Shown one piece after another: positions 44,492 through 54,493 of a stretch of DNA of 64,000 nucleotides. The stretch's first letter is position 1, and every line of letters begins with the position of its first letter. The DNA comes from Colwellia piezophila ATCC BAA-637. GTDB taxonomy: Bacteria; Pseudomonadota; Gammaproteobacteria; Enterobacterales; Alteromonadaceae. The stretch is from positions 124,001 to 188,000 of the forward strand of contig NZ_KB905166.1 in NCBI RefSeq assembly GCF_000378625.1. Direction: 5' to 3'. The notes under the pieces were generated by a model. That model was not told the origin of the DNA and did not search any database. It saw nothing but the letters and a program-made list of their open reading frames with translations. Made by a program: the position numbers and the translations under genes.

Positions 44492-45562
44492 ATGAGCTTA
44501 ATAATTCAGAACATTGCACTACATTTTTTGTCTAAGAAAGAAGATACCGGTGAGGTAGTCTTGCGCCTAGGGCCAGAAAATATAGATTTCAGCCAAGAAA
44601 ACACCAAAACAACCAACTTTGTTGATGGTTTACACGCCATTTATAATGCCAAAGGCAATAAAGCCTACGGTAGTTTTTCATCCATGCCGAGTGAAGGTGA
44701 TTCCGCGCGCTTTGTAGATTTAATGGAAAGCTATTTAACGGAACAACAAAATTTTTATGATTTTAGTACCCAAGCTGGCAATGTATTAAAAAATGAAATC
44801 GAAAAATATGACATAGAAGAGACCGGCTATTTTGTTATTTGCCATTATGAATACATGGGTGGTAGGTACTTATTCGTAGCGGTTATACCAGTTTCAGAGC
44901 ATTACAGTGTTGACGGTGAGTTAAATATTTCCGCGGCACAGCACCTTGATACCAATAAAATACAACTCGCGGCACGTATTGATTTATTCGACTATAAAGA
45001 AAATGGGCAAGGCAATCGCTATATCTCATTTATAAAAGGTAGAGCGGGTCGTAAGGTATCAGACTTCTTTTTAGACTTCTTAGGTTGTGAAGAAGGTTTA
45101 AACGCCAAAGAACAGACCCAAACACTGGTACAAGCGGTAGAAGACTACGTTACGGTTAATCAACTAGATCCGGCTGAAAAGCAAAAAACACGTAAAGATT
45201 TACTCAGTTACTGTAAAGAGCAAAAAGCGAGCTCTCAAGATGTATCACTTCAGGAAGTGGGTAAAGTTATTGAAAGTGCGGGTGCAGAGCAAGACTTTTA
45301 TCAGTTCTGCCAAACGCAATCGTATCCAATTGAAGATTCGTTTCCACATGAGCAAGCCGTGGTTAACAAAATCACTAAATATTCGGGTTATGGTAATGGT
45401 ATAAGCTTGAGTTTTGAGCGTAGTCATTTTGGTCAAGACGTGGTGTATAATCCTCATAATGACTCATTGACCATCTTTAAAGTACCACCTAATTTGAAAG
45501 AACAATTACTGGCGCTGCTTGAAGGTGAAAAGGTCGAGGGCGGATCAATCCCAGAAGAGTAA
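44492..45562 (+). CDS. yejK: Nucleoid-associated protein YejK (NdpA)
   Basis: A 356-residue 37-kDa nucleoid protein of the YejK/NdpA family. Visible blocks are MSLIIQNIALHFLSKKEDTG, YFVICHYEYMGGRYLFVAVI, LAARIDLFDYKENGQGNRYI and SFIKGRAGRKVSDFFLDFLG. It associates with the nucleoid and has been linked to topoisomerase activity in other bacteria. It is divergent from yejLM. Confidence 0.94.
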   Translation: MSLIIQNIALHFLSKKEDTGEVVLRLGPENIDFSQENTKTTNFVDGLHAIYNAKGNKAYGSFSSMPSEGDSARFVDLMESYLTEQQNFYDFSTQAGNVLKNEIEKYDIEETGYFVICHYEYMGGRYLFVAVIPVSEHYSVDGELNISAAQHLDTNKIQLAARIDLFDYKENGQGNRYISFIKGRAGRKVSDFFLDFLGCEEGLNAKEQTQTLVQAVEDYVTVNQLDPAEKQKTRKDLLSYCKEQKASSQDVSLQEVGKVIESAGAEQDFYQFCQTQSYPIEDSFPHEQAVVNKITKYSGYGNGISLSFERSHFGQDVVYNPHNDSLTIFKVPPNLKEQLLALLEGEKVEGGSIPEE

Positions 45563-45707
45563 AATACAGTTAACTCTTGGTAACGCGTGACCGTAATGGT
45601 ATCGCGTTACCATTTAAGTAAAAGATTTAACTAACTTTAAATATTTATAAAACAGTCACTTGAAATAAGTTCTAGTAAAATGGCTGTCATCATCAAAAAA
45701 TTGGAAA

Positions 45708-46781
45708 ATGAACATGATAAATGAAGACAAAGCATCAAATGATAGCTTAAGTAACACCTTAACCATCGCTCGACCTGATGATTGGCACGTTCATTTACGT
45801 GATGGTGTGGTATTAAAAAACACGGTAGCGGACATTAGTCGTTACATTGGCCGCGCGATCGTAATGCCCAATTTAGTACCTCCTATTACGAGTGCTGAGT
45901 TAGCAAAAAGTTATCATCAGCGCATTTTGGCGGAGGTGCCAAACGCACACTTCAAACCACTCATGACTTTATATTTAACAGATAAAACCACAGCTCAAGA
46001 TATTATTGATGCGAAAGAGTCTGGTGTGGTTTATGCAGCAAAATTGTATCCTGCAGGTGCAACAACCAACTCTTCATCTGGTGTAACTGATGTTGCCAAC
46101 TTAACAGAAGTATTTGCTGCCATGCAATCGGTGGCAATGCCGCTATTAGTGCACGGCGAAGTCACAAACGCTGATATTGATATTTTCGATAGAGAGCAAG
46201 TTTTCATTGATACTATTTTACAGCCATTAGTGGCTAACTACCCTAAGCTTAAAATAGTGTTAGAGCATATCACTACTAAAAATGCGGTAGATTTTGTTAG
46301 TGCTGCCGGTGACAACGTTGCCGCGACTATTACCGCGCATCATTTATTGTATAACCGTAACCACATGTTAGTGGGCGGTATCAAACCACATTATTATTGT
46401 TTACCTATTTTAAAACGTAATATTCACCAACAAGCATTAAGAGCTGCAGCAACTAGCGGCAATAAAAAGTTCTTCCTAGGTACTGATTCAGCGCCACATG
46501 CACAACATGCTAAAGAGTCAGCTTGTGGTTGTGCCGGTGTTTACTCTTCTTTTGCTGCCATTGAGTTATATGCAGAAGTTTTTGAACAAGAAAATGCACT
46601 GGACAAATTAGAAGCCTTTGCCAGCTTTAATGGCGCAAACTTTTATCAATTACCTATCAACACTGATAAAATCACCCTGGTTAAAAAATCATGGCAAGTA
46701 CCCGCAACAATGACTTTTGGAGAAGATGTTGTAGTACCAGTACGGGCTAATGAAGATATTTTGTGGACAGTAGAAGACTAA
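45708..46781 (+). CDS. pyrC: Dihydroorotase
   Basis: A 357-residue class II dihydroorotase catalysing ring closure of carbamoyl-aspartate in pyrimidine synthesis. The zinc ligands are in [12 protein letters not shown] (HxH), [13 protein letters not shown] (carboxylated Lys), [17 protein letters not shown] and [10 protein letters not shown] (Asp). Start is 45708 or the in-frame ATG at 45714; GGAAAATG precedes. It is about ten residues longer at the N-terminus than E. coli PyrC. Confidence 0.96.
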   Translation: MNMINEDKASNDSLSNTLTIARPDDWHVHLRDGVVLKNTVADISRYIGRAIVMPNLVPPITSAELAKSYHQRILAEVPNAHFKPLMTLYLTDKTTAQDIIDAKESGVVYAAKLYPAGATTNSSSGVTDVANLTEVFAAMQSVAMPLLVHGEVTNADIDIFDREQVFIDTILQPLVANYPKLKIVLEHITTKNAVDFVSAAGDNVAATITAHHLLYNRNHMLVGGIKPHYYCLPILKRNIHQQALRAAATSGNKKFFLGTDSAPHAQHAKESACGCAGVYSSFAAIELYAEVFEQENALDKLEAFASFNGANFYQLPINTDKITLVKKSWQVPATMTFGEDVVVPVRANEDILWTVED

Positions 46782-46895
46782 CTCTTCGTCATTGTGAGCC
46801 TTAGCTTAAATTTATTTAAGCTAAGTGAAGTTCAATACAAGAGTTAACCTGTATAAAAGTAGAGAGCTAAAAGTAAAGTTTAATTAAGGAAAAAA

Positions 46896-47786
46896 ATGCA
46901 ATTATTTGTAGATGATCTTACCGTTATTGATTTTTCATACCTGTGTAAACAACGCGGAATCGTAGGTGAGAGTTGGATTGTTGACGTATTGCTCGATGGA
47001 TCGTTAAACGACCAGAGCATGGTGCTTGATTTTGCCGTAGTAAAAAAGCAAATCAAGGCTATTATTGATGATGCCGTTGACCATAAACTGTTATTACCTG
47101 CGCAAGAGCAAGCAATAACCTTGGCAGAGTCAACGCATAACGAAGGTCATCAAACCATCGACTTTATTAGCGATGTGGCAAATTACTATTTACAATCTCC
47201 AGCCTGTGCTTTTGCCTCTATAGACTGTTTAAGTATTACAGTAGCTGCGGTAACGACACATCTAACGGCTATTATTTTGGCGCAATTGCCAGATAATGTG
47301 CAAGGATTGTCACTAGTACTGCGCCCTGAAGTTATTTCAACAGATTATTATCATTATACTCATGGCTTGAAGTTACACGATGGCAATTGTCAGCGTATTG
47401 CTCATGGTCACCGCTCTAAAATTAAAGTTTATGTTGATGATAAAAGAGATAATCAGTTAGAGGCTGAGTGGTGTCAGCGCTGGAAAGATATCTACATTGC
47501 CAGTGAAGCCGATAGAATTTCACGTGATGATATTGAGTTATCTGCTTATGCAATAAGTAATTTGACGCCCGATCATCAATACTTTAGTTACCATGCACCA
47601 CAAGGTCGATTCGATATCGCCGTAGATAGTAAGGTACTTGATGTGGTTGATTGTGATTCAACCGTGGAGCTGCTAGCCGACTTTATTTTAAGACAAATAA
47701 AAGCGGGTCATCCTGAACTGGCTAATAATACAGTGCAAGTTGTGGCTTACGAAGGTGTCGCTAAAGGGGCAATTGTTCATGGTTAG
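46896..47786 (+). CDS. Tandem-domain 6-carboxytetrahydropterin synthase-like protein
   Basis: A 296-residue protein made of two PTPS/QueD folds. The N-terminal half has VLDFAVVKKQIKAIIDDAVDHKLLLP, a QueD C-terminal block, but lacks the HGH zinc site. The C-terminal half has GLKLHDGNCQRIAHGHRSKI with the zinc histidines and catalytic Cys, and ends in an altered glutamate region. Normal QueD has about 120-140 residues. It may make a queuosine or other pterin intermediate, with the second half catalytic. Its stop overlaps the M23 peptidase start by 8 bp. Confidence 0.83.
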   Translation: MQLFVDDLTVIDFSYLCKQRGIVGESWIVDVLLDGSLNDQSMVLDFAVVKKQIKAIIDDAVDHKLLLPAQEQAITLAESTHNEGHQTIDFISDVANYYLQSPACAFASIDCLSITVAAVTTHLTAIILAQLPDNVQGLSLVLRPEVISTDYYHYTHGLKLHDGNCQRIAHGHRSKIKVYVDDKRDNQLEAEWCQRWKDIYIASEADRISRDDIELSAYAISNLTPDHQYFSYHAPQGRFDIAVDSKVLDVVDCDSTVELLADFILRQIKAGHPELANNTVQVVAYEGVAKGAIVHG

Positions 47787-48648
47787 TACCCTAAATCCTT
47801 TAACGAAATTATTACTTGCCGCGGCTTTGCTATCGAGTTTTACCACAAGTTTTGCGAGTAACACGCAACAAAAACTGGTTAGCCAAAGTAGTGACATCGC
47901 TTTATCTGGTGAAGTTAAGCAGGGCGGATTGATGGTGGGTAAAACCTCACCGCAAAACACCGTTACCTTAAACGGTAAAAGCATTGCCGTTACAAGTAGC
48001 GGTGATTACGCTTTTGGTTTCTCTCGTGATGATAAACAAAGCTATCAATTAGTGATAACTTCGGTTAATGGTGATCGGGTAACAAAAACCTTAACACCCG
48101 AAAAACGTGAGTATAATATTCAACGTATTGAAGGCATTAAAAAAAGCATCATGCAGCCAAATCCTAAATCGGTTGCGCGAGCACAACAAGATAGCAAACA
48201 AGTAAAAGCGGCTCGTAAGATTTCTAGCGAGCTAAGTTATTTTGCTCAAGGTTTTATTGCACCAATCAAAGGCACCATTACTGGCGTTTATGGTAGTCAG
48301 CGTGTTTATAATGGCGTACCTAAAAATCCACATTATGGCTTAGATTACGCAGGTAAAACGGGCGATCCGGTAAAAGCTCCCGCTTCAGGTACGGTATTAC
48401 TTTGGGTACCCGATATGTTTTACTCTGGTGGCACCATGATTATTGATCATGGCCAAGGTGTTAGCTCTACCTTTTTACATTTAAGTAATTCATATGTAAA
48501 ACAAGGTGATAAAGTAAAACAAGGGCAGGTAGTTGCGGCGGTAGGTAAAAGCGGCAGAGCAACCGGCCCGCATTTAGACTGGCGTATAAACTGGTTCAAG
48601 GTAAAAATTGATCCCGCGCTAGTGCTAAAAATACAACCTCTTCATTAA
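47779..48648 (+). CDS. M23 family metallopeptidase, exported
   Basis: From the ATG at 47779 (289 residues) a signal peptide is clear (LTKLLLAAALLSSFTTSFAS). The C-terminal M23 domain has the zinc site HYGLDYAGKTGDPVKAPASG and the active-site strands DHGQGVSSTFLHLS and GPHLDWRINWF. It would cut peptidoglycan cross-bridges or act as an LytM-type activator in the periplasm. The 13-residue upstream extension would spoil the signal peptide. It overlaps the QueD-like gene by 8 bp, and the SMC-like gene begins 32 bp downstream. Confidence 0.9.
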   Translation: MVSTLNPLTKLLLAAALLSSFTTSFASNTQQKLVSQSSDIALSGEVKQGGLMVGKTSPQNTVTLNGKSIAVTSSGDYAFGFSRDDKQSYQLVITSVNGDRVTKTLTPEKREYNIQRIEGIKKSIMQPNPKSVARAQQDSKQVKAARKISSELSYFAQGFIAPIKGTITGVYGSQRVYNGVPKNPHYGLDYAGKTGDPVKAPASGTVLLWVPDMFYSGGTMIIDHGQGVSSTFLHLSNSYVKQGDKVKQGQVVAAVGKSGRATGPHLDWRINWFKVKIDPALVLKIQPLH

Positions 48649-48680
48649 TTAAACTTATTAAAGTCTCCTAAGGTCACACT

Positions 48681-51600
48681 ATGGCAGAACACGGCTATTC
48701 GCTGCTCCGCATTATTATTATCGACAGTTTTTGGCAGGGTCAAGTTAACGAACTCGATCTAACTGGCCACACTCAACTTGAAGGTACCAACGGTGCAGGC
48801 AAAACCTCATTAATGCGATTGTTGCCACTTTTTTATGGCATGCGACCGAGTGACATTGTCAGTAAGGTTGATCAAGCAAAAAACTTTGCCGACTTTTACT
48901 TACCCCGTGAATCCAGTATTTTAGTGTATGAATACCAACGGCCCTTTGGCCAAAAGTGCCAGGTATTAGCCACCAGTGATGGTCGAGGTGTGCACTTTAA
49001 ATTTATTGATGCACCTTATGATCCGCAGTACTTTAGAGCCACTAAGCATGATGGCAAGGCGAAGTCTTTTACCATCAACGAAATAGAAAAAAACTACCGT
49101 AATATCAATGCAGAATGTTCAAAGTTCCTCGGCATTGATAAATACCGCCAAGTTATTCAAAATTTGCGCAGTGGTCGTAAACACAAAGAAATAAGAATAC
49201 TGCAAAATCGCTTCTCGTTCAGTGAGCAACCATGTCCACATATTGATAAAGTGATTAACGGCACCATAGAAAAAAACCTAGATTTTGAAGCGGTTAAGCG
49301 CATGTTAGTGGCAATTGCCAGTGATCACCTTGCCCGTAATACCAATGATGAGAAAGAACAGTTAAGTTTAAACAAAGCCGATATCACCAGCTGGTTGGCC
49401 GATATTCAGGCCAGTCGCGCTATTAAAAAAGTTGCCGACAAAATTTCTGTTTGGCAAAATGACTTTAGTGCCTTCACTAGTTTATTAAACAAGTTACAAC
49501 ATCTGCACGCAGAAGCAATCGCACATCAACAGCGCCTTGAATTAAAACAACAAGGGCGGGACGAGCTTAAGAAAACCAGCATAGTCACACGCAATAAACT
49601 TGAAACTGACTTAGCCAATACCATTGAAGAATATCAAAAAACCTTATTTACTTTAAACGCTAAGATTGATGCCGATTTAAGTAAAATAGAGCTACTTGAT
49701 GAAGATAAGCTTAACTATGAAGACGATGATGCCAGTAGTTATCAAATAAAGGCCGAGCAAGCACCACAAATTCAAGCCGAGCTCGATGAAGTCATTGCCG
49801 TTATTGATGCCTTTGAAGGTAACATCACTAAAATAGGGCAGAAGTTTGATAAGCTAATCCAAAAAATTGAAGTAGAAAAACTTAAAGCAGTCAGTAGTAA
49901 TAATGAAAAATCAGCGCTTATTACCCATACGTCAAATGAGCAATTAAGCCATATTCATGAGGTTTTTCATCAACAAGAACACTCTCTTAATGCCCAATTG
50001 CATAAAGAAGAGCTAAAACTGCAAAAAGATCAGCAACAAATACAATATCAATTAAACAGTGCTCAGCAACAGTTAACGCAGCCAATAATACCGCCAGAAT
50101 TAACCGCCAATATTGACGATAACATTGCCGCGTTAACCCAGGCACAGCAAAGTTATAATCAACTGCTGCAACAAGAGTCAGTGCTACAAAAACAACAATA
50201 TCAACTAGAGAAACAGCAAGACCAACAATTAACGCAACGCAGTGAAGCAAACCGTTACTTAGAACAGTTACGCCAAGATTATCATCAAGTTGAATTGCAA
50301 CTGTTACCAGAAGCAGGCTCTTTACACCATTACCTAATTAACGAGCCTAAAGCGGCTAATTGGCAAAATGATATTGGCCGTTTACTCAACACCGAGCAAT
50401 TATCGCGAACTGATTTAAATCCACAGTGGTTAGCCAACGATAGTTCAACGACCAGTCTTTATGGTTTATCCATAGATTTACAACAACTTCCTTGTGACGA
50501 TTCATTATTTTTAGACGAAACGCAACTACGAGAAAAGCGTCAAGTTATCGAAACTAAGTTACAAGCTCAAACAGATAAAATCGTCCAACTTGATGAACAT
50601 TTAAAAGGACTTGTTAAAGCGCTTAATCAGCTAAAAGTTAATATCACTGAACAGTCACAAAACTTAAACCAACAAAAATTAACCTTAGGGCAATTGCAAA
50701 CACAGCAAGAAAGCCTAGTGGTTAAAAAACAATTGGCCATTAAGGCACACCGTCAAACGATCGAAGCACAATTACAAAGTTTCAATCAGCAAATAAAAGC
50801 GCTTGAGAAAAAGCAGCATAGCTTTAAAGAAGATAAAGCAGAGCAATTGCATGAACTCACTAATGATAAATTAGAAAAATGTATGGTGGTTGAAAGTGAT
50901 AGAGATAATCAGTTAACGCTTTTAGCCGAGCAACTTATCACCTTAAAAACCAATGCCAAGCAGCGCCTAGCCGACCTTAAAAAACAACAAGCCAGTGATA
51001 TTAAACACCTTGATCCCGAAGGTGAGGTAGACAAACGTATTGTTAAGCGAGTGACGTTAGAGCAAGATTTACAGCAATGTTCACTGTTTGCGCAAAAGGC
51101 GCGCGACTATCAAAGTTTTATCAATGAACGTTATTGTCATCGTGATGCCTTGGCAGAAGAAAATCAAAACAGAAAAATTACTAAGCGTAATCTCGATTCT
51201 AGTCATGAAGATACTAGCATTGCGCTATCCTCTGAAATTAGTGAATTAAGACAGCTGATTAAGAAAACCAATCTAGAAAAACAAGCTACCGATGATTTAT
51301 TAGTACAGCTGAATGATAATAAACGTTTGTGTGAAATGTCAGCCATTGAAATTAAGCTATCGACAGATGAGCCAGCTAACCAAGCTGATTTAACCGTTAG
51401 CTTTTGTCATGATTTTCATCAGCAATTTAAGGTCATTGAAAAACGTTTGGCTAGTCAACTAAATACCTTTAGTGAACGCTTTAGAAAAGATCACTCTGGC
51501 AGTGAGCTTTTCGATAACTGGCAAAAATTATTAGCTGAAAATGATAACTACACCGGTGCTCAAGCTTTGTTTAAATATCGTGAACCTATTAGCGCGTTAT

Positions 51601-52496
51601 TAAATAGTGCCGAGCAAAAGCAGCAAAGCACTTACCAACTGGTTACCGTTAACGCCACCATGATCAACGAGTTTTATCAGCACATCGAAAACTTTGGCCG
51701 TAATATAAAACGCATAGGTAAACTGCTATCAACTAAGGTAACTGCTTTAGCACATTTCGAAGCCTTAGCCGATATCAATGTTACCACGGTAATGAAGCAA
51801 GAAGAGCTAGAGTACTGGGGGCCGTTAAAAAGTTTTGCTGAGGTTTTTGAACTACATAAAGACCAATTGCGTGATGGCCTTGGTGATGTACCCGATGATT
51901 TAGTATACGCCATGCAAAAGTTGGCCAATTATTTACCTAATGAGGGTTTTGTTTTAGCACACAATAATTTATTCGATTTAGAATTTACCATTGTCGAAAA
52001 AGGCCAAATAAAATACGCTCGTAATGCCAAGCAGCTGAAAAAAGTGAGTTCAACCGGCTTATCTTATTTAGCCATGTTGTCTTTATTTGCCGGCCTTTTA
52101 GCCATGCTGCGTGGTGATAGCAAACATGCTAGCCAAATAATTTTACCGGTAGATGAACTCGGTGAACTTGCAGCAGAGAATATTGACCTGTTATTACAAA
52201 TGTTTAATGACAATCATATCAGTATGTTATCTGCATCTCCTTCAACAGACCGCCATATTTTATCCTTGTATAACCGTCATTATAAATTAAAAGATAATAA
52301 GATTTATCATGCCGAAATTCCGCAATCACGCTTAGATGAATTACTCGCGCAACGTAATAAAGTACCGGATATTACTGATGAAAGTACCAAGGTAAGCGAT
52401 GAGGATAAAACAGAAATTAGCACGGATGAAAGTACAGCAGTAACTGCAGGGGAAAGTGAACAACAAAGCAGTAAAGAGGAAATAAACAATGTTTAA
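48681..52496 (+). CDS. SMC-like condensin ATPase (MksB/JetC type)
   Basis: A 1271-residue protein with split ATPase halves. The Walker A GTNGAGKTS is at residues 35-43 in LTGHTQLEGTNGAGKTSLMR. Long coiled coils run from about 250 to 1050, rich in Gln/Lys heptads with a probable hinge between them. A C-terminal head has Walker B IILPVDELGEL near 1153. The signature region reads STGLSYLAML near 1121 instead of a plain SGGE/Q. The last 40 residues are an acidic, Ser/Thr-rich tail. It heads the operon with MksE-, MksF- and JetD-like genes; the next start overlaps its stop by 8 bp. The family assignment rests on architecture and neighbours. Confidence 0.8.
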   Translation: MAEHGYSLLRIIIIDSFWQGQVNELDLTGHTQLEGTNGAGKTSLMRLLPLFYGMRPSDIVSKVDQAKNFADFYLPRESSILVYEYQRPFGQKCQVLATSDGRGVHFKFIDAPYDPQYFRATKHDGKAKSFTINEIEKNYRNINAECSKFLGIDKYRQVIQNLRSGRKHKEIRILQNRFSFSEQPCPHIDKVINGTIEKNLDFEAVKRMLVAIASDHLARNTNDEKEQLSLNKADITSWLADIQASRAIKKVADKISVWQNDFSAFTSLLNKLQHLHAEAIAHQQRLELKQQGRDELKKTSIVTRNKLETDLANTIEEYQKTLFTLNAKIDADLSKIELLDEDKLNYEDDDASSYQIKAEQAPQIQAELDEVIAVIDAFEGNITKIGQKFDKLIQKIEVEKLKAVSSNNEKSALITHTSNEQLSHIHEVFHQQEHSLNAQLHKEELKLQKDQQQIQYQLNSAQQQLTQPIIPPELTANIDDNIAALTQAQQSYNQLLQQESVLQKQQYQLEKQQDQQLTQRSEANRYLEQLRQDYHQVELQLLPEAGSLHHYLINEPKAANWQNDIGRLLNTEQLSRTDLNPQWLANDSSTTSLYGLSIDLQQLPCDDSLFLDETQLREKRQVIETKLQAQTDKIVQLDEHLKGLVKALNQLKVNITEQSQNLNQQKLTLGQLQTQQESLVVKKQLAIKAHRQTIEAQLQSFNQQIKALEKKQHSFKEDKAEQLHELTNDKLEKCMVVESDRDNQLTLLAEQLITLKTNAKQRLADLKKQQASDIKHLDPEGEVDKRIVKRVTLEQDLQQCSLFAQKARDYQSFINERYCHRDALAEENQNRKITKRNLDSSHEDTSIALSSEISELRQLIKKTNLEKQATDDLLVQLNDNKRLCEMSAIEIKLSTDEPANQADLTVSFCHDFHQQFKVIEKRLASQLNTFSERFRKDHSGSELFDNWQKLLAENDNYTGAQALFKYREPISALLNSAEQKQQSTYQLVTVNATMINEFYQHIENFGRNIKRIGKLLSTKVTALAHFEALADINVTTVMKQEELEYWGPLKSFAEVFELHKDQLRDGLGDVPDDLVYAMQKLANYLPNEGFVLAHNNLFDLEFTIVEKGQIKYARNAKQLKKVSSTGLSYLAMLSLFAGLLAMLRGDSKHASQIILPVDELGELAAENIDLLLQMFNDNHISMLSASPSTDRHILSLYNRHYKLKDNKIYHAEIPQSRLDELLAQRNKVPDITDESTKVSDEDKTEISTDESTAVTAGESEQQSSKEEINNV

Positions 52497-53112
52497 AGAA
52501 AGTATTCAAAAGCTGCTTTGTGGTACGGTTATTTGTCAAACGGCTTATGAAGCTGAATATTTATACCTCAAAGCAGAAAGTCATAGCGATAAGGTCAATG
52601 ATTTTTTAGCTAACTTAGATAGAAAACTTACCTATCTTGACAGTGCTGACGCCTACTACTGTACATTTAACCAGGTAGATGAAAGCAACGAACATGAACT
52701 CAGTATTTTATTTAGTGAAATGCGCAGTACCTTTAGACCACTTGTCGAGTTTTTAGATTTACTGCTAACGGCAACGCAAGCAGATTTACCTATTCGCGCT
52801 AAATCGGTTTTGAATATCAATGAGTTATTCGAACCCTTTGAACATGATCAAACCTTGAGCGAGCAATTAAGACGCTTAACTTCAATCAAGCCTTTTAAAA
52901 CCAATAAAACTGAAACGCGAGAGCAATTAGTTATGGTCTTTCAAAAGCTTGAAGAAATGCAGTATTTTGTTCGTAAAAATACTGGTAGCAGTCGCTATTA
53001 TGCTACCGCGCGTTTTGATTTAATTTATTTATTGATAGAGTTTTTAAACGATGCCGAGCTAGTAACTTTACCTGAGCAAGAAAAAAGCCAACAAGATGAG
53101 CTACTTTTCTAA
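52489..53112 (+). CDS. MksE/JetB-like condensin accessory subunit
   Basis: A 207-residue acidic protein made of helices and two apparent winged-helix parts (KESIQKLLCGTVICQTAYEA; REQLVMVFQKLEEMQYFVRK; ARFDLIYLLIEFLND). This fits the small KITE subunit (MukE/MksE/JetB, DUF4194-like) in size, composition and operon position, although direct sequence recognition is weak. KITE subunits bind the kleisin and bridge the SMC heads. Its ATG lies inside the end of the SMC-like gene (ATGTTTAA). Confidence 0.65.
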   Translation: MFKESIQKLLCGTVICQTAYEAEYLYLKAESHSDKVNDFLANLDRKLTYLDSADAYYCTFNQVDESNEHELSILFSEMRSTFRPLVEFLDLLLTATQADLPIRAKSVLNINELFEPFEHDQTLSEQLRRLTSIKPFKTNKTETREQLVMVFQKLEEMQYFVRKNTGSSRYYATARFDLIYLLIEFLNDAELVTLPEQEKSQQDELLF

Positions 53113-53173
53113 TGGAAAGTTTAATGGAAGTTCTATCGGAAAGTTTAATGGCTATCTCTAGTGGAGAATCCTA

Positions 53174-54448
53174 ATGGCTGGTTTTGATTCTTCTCAAGTA
53201 GCAAGTTTACTAAGACAAATTGGTGCCTACAATGAGTTACTCGCCAGTGCCTATGTTTATGGCTCGATCGCGAGTGACGAACAAGATGTTAACACCATTA
53301 ATTTGTTACACAAATCTGGCTTGATCAGACCTGACGATTCTCCAGGTGAGTATCGAGTAACCACAGATCTTAAGCGCATGTTAAACCGGTTAATGCGCAA
53401 GCAAACCAGTTATCGACAACTTACCGACATGGGTAAAGTCATTGAAGCGATTGAAGAAGTAGTAAAAGATTATCAACTGGCGACTATAGCCAAAGAGCAA
53501 GAAGATGCCGAGTATTATTTAGATCAGCTCGATGATTTACTTTACGAAACTAAAGACAGTTTAAACAATAACTTAGAGAACATGCATTTTGCTATTGTGA
53601 GCCAATTTGGTTTTGTCAGTAGCTTGTCTAACAAAATTCGCCAAAACGAACGTTACTTATCTCACGCGCAAAAGCTCCTGAATGAGTTACAACAAATTGA
53701 CCCGCAAGATTGTTACGACTGGTTAGATTGGCTTTGTCCTAATGAGTTTGCTCGTAAAATATCAAACTTTGTTTACTGGTATAACCAAATTTTGCCGAAG
53801 CTGCGTTTGATTATTGATAACATGCGTATTAGTTTGTTTCGCTTACGTCGAGATGAAAAACAAGCCAGTCAATTACGCAATATGGCGCGTTTTTTACGTA
53901 AACATCCGGAATTTGATCTTGATGACAGACTTTTTGAGTTAGCCAATTTACCTGAACAGCTAAAATATTCGCCGCAAATGCCACTGCGCAGTTATGTTGA
54001 TACCAAGCAAACCGACATTGAACAACCTTTACTCGAGTTGATACAGTCATTACGCAAACAAGCAGTAGTTACACCAATCAAAGCAAGAACCACCAATGAG
54101 GTGAGTTTCGAGCCGATTGAAAAAATTGCCGCCGATGAAGATTTTTTCGAAGAGCAAACTGAGTTGTTGTTTGAACGCGTTATTATAAATAACTGTGCGG
54201 TTTCAGCGTTAAGCTTTTATCAAGAGTTTCAAAATGTTTGGCTAGAATCATCTCAAGTTATCGCACCAAAAGAATGGATAGAATTAGTATTTAGTTGTTA
54301 CTGCAAATTAACCAGTGGCCAACAAAAAGCACTGAATATAAAAATGAAAGGTGTGGCTGTGCCAGGCACTACCGATAACTACAGTTATAGTGATGTAGTT
54401 ATCGAATTAAGAACCGAACTAAAACCTAAAATGAAAGCTAGTGCGTAA
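53174..54448 (+). CDS. MksF/JetA-like kleisin subunit
   Basis: A 424-residue protein. The N-terminal winged-helix part is DSSQVASLLRQIGAYNELLA and VNTINLLHKSGLIRPDDSPG. Long helices form the middle (LDQLDDLLYETKDSLNNNLE; SNKIRQNERYLSHAQKLLNE; ILPKLRLIIDNMRISLFRLR). A C-terminal domain begins near residue 310. This architecture, with size and location, fits the MukF/MksF/JetA kleisin. An AGTGGAG ribosome-binding site precedes the ATG. A 61-bp gap with a duplicated GGAAAGTTTAATGG separates it from the MksE-like gene. Confidence 0.65.
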   Translation: MAGFDSSQVASLLRQIGAYNELLASAYVYGSIASDEQDVNTINLLHKSGLIRPDDSPGEYRVTTDLKRMLNRLMRKQTSYRQLTDMGKVIEAIEEVVKDYQLATIAKEQEDAEYYLDQLDDLLYETKDSLNNNLENMHFAIVSQFGFVSSLSNKIRQNERYLSHAQKLLNELQQIDPQDCYDWLDWLCPNEFARKISNFVYWYNQILPKLRLIIDNMRISLFRLRRDEKQASQLRNMARFLRKHPEFDLDDRLFELANLPEQLKYSPQMPLRSYVDTKQTDIEQPLLELIQSLRKQAVVTPIKARTTNEVSFEPIEKIAADEDFFEEQTELLFERVIINNCAVSALSFYQEFQNVWLESSQVIAPKEWIELVFSCYCKLTSGQQKALNIKMKGVAVPGTTDNYSYSDVVIELRTELKPKMKASA

Positions 54449-54493
54449 AAAGTCAAAGTTTAGTCGCAAAGCAATGCAAAGTAAAAAACAATC

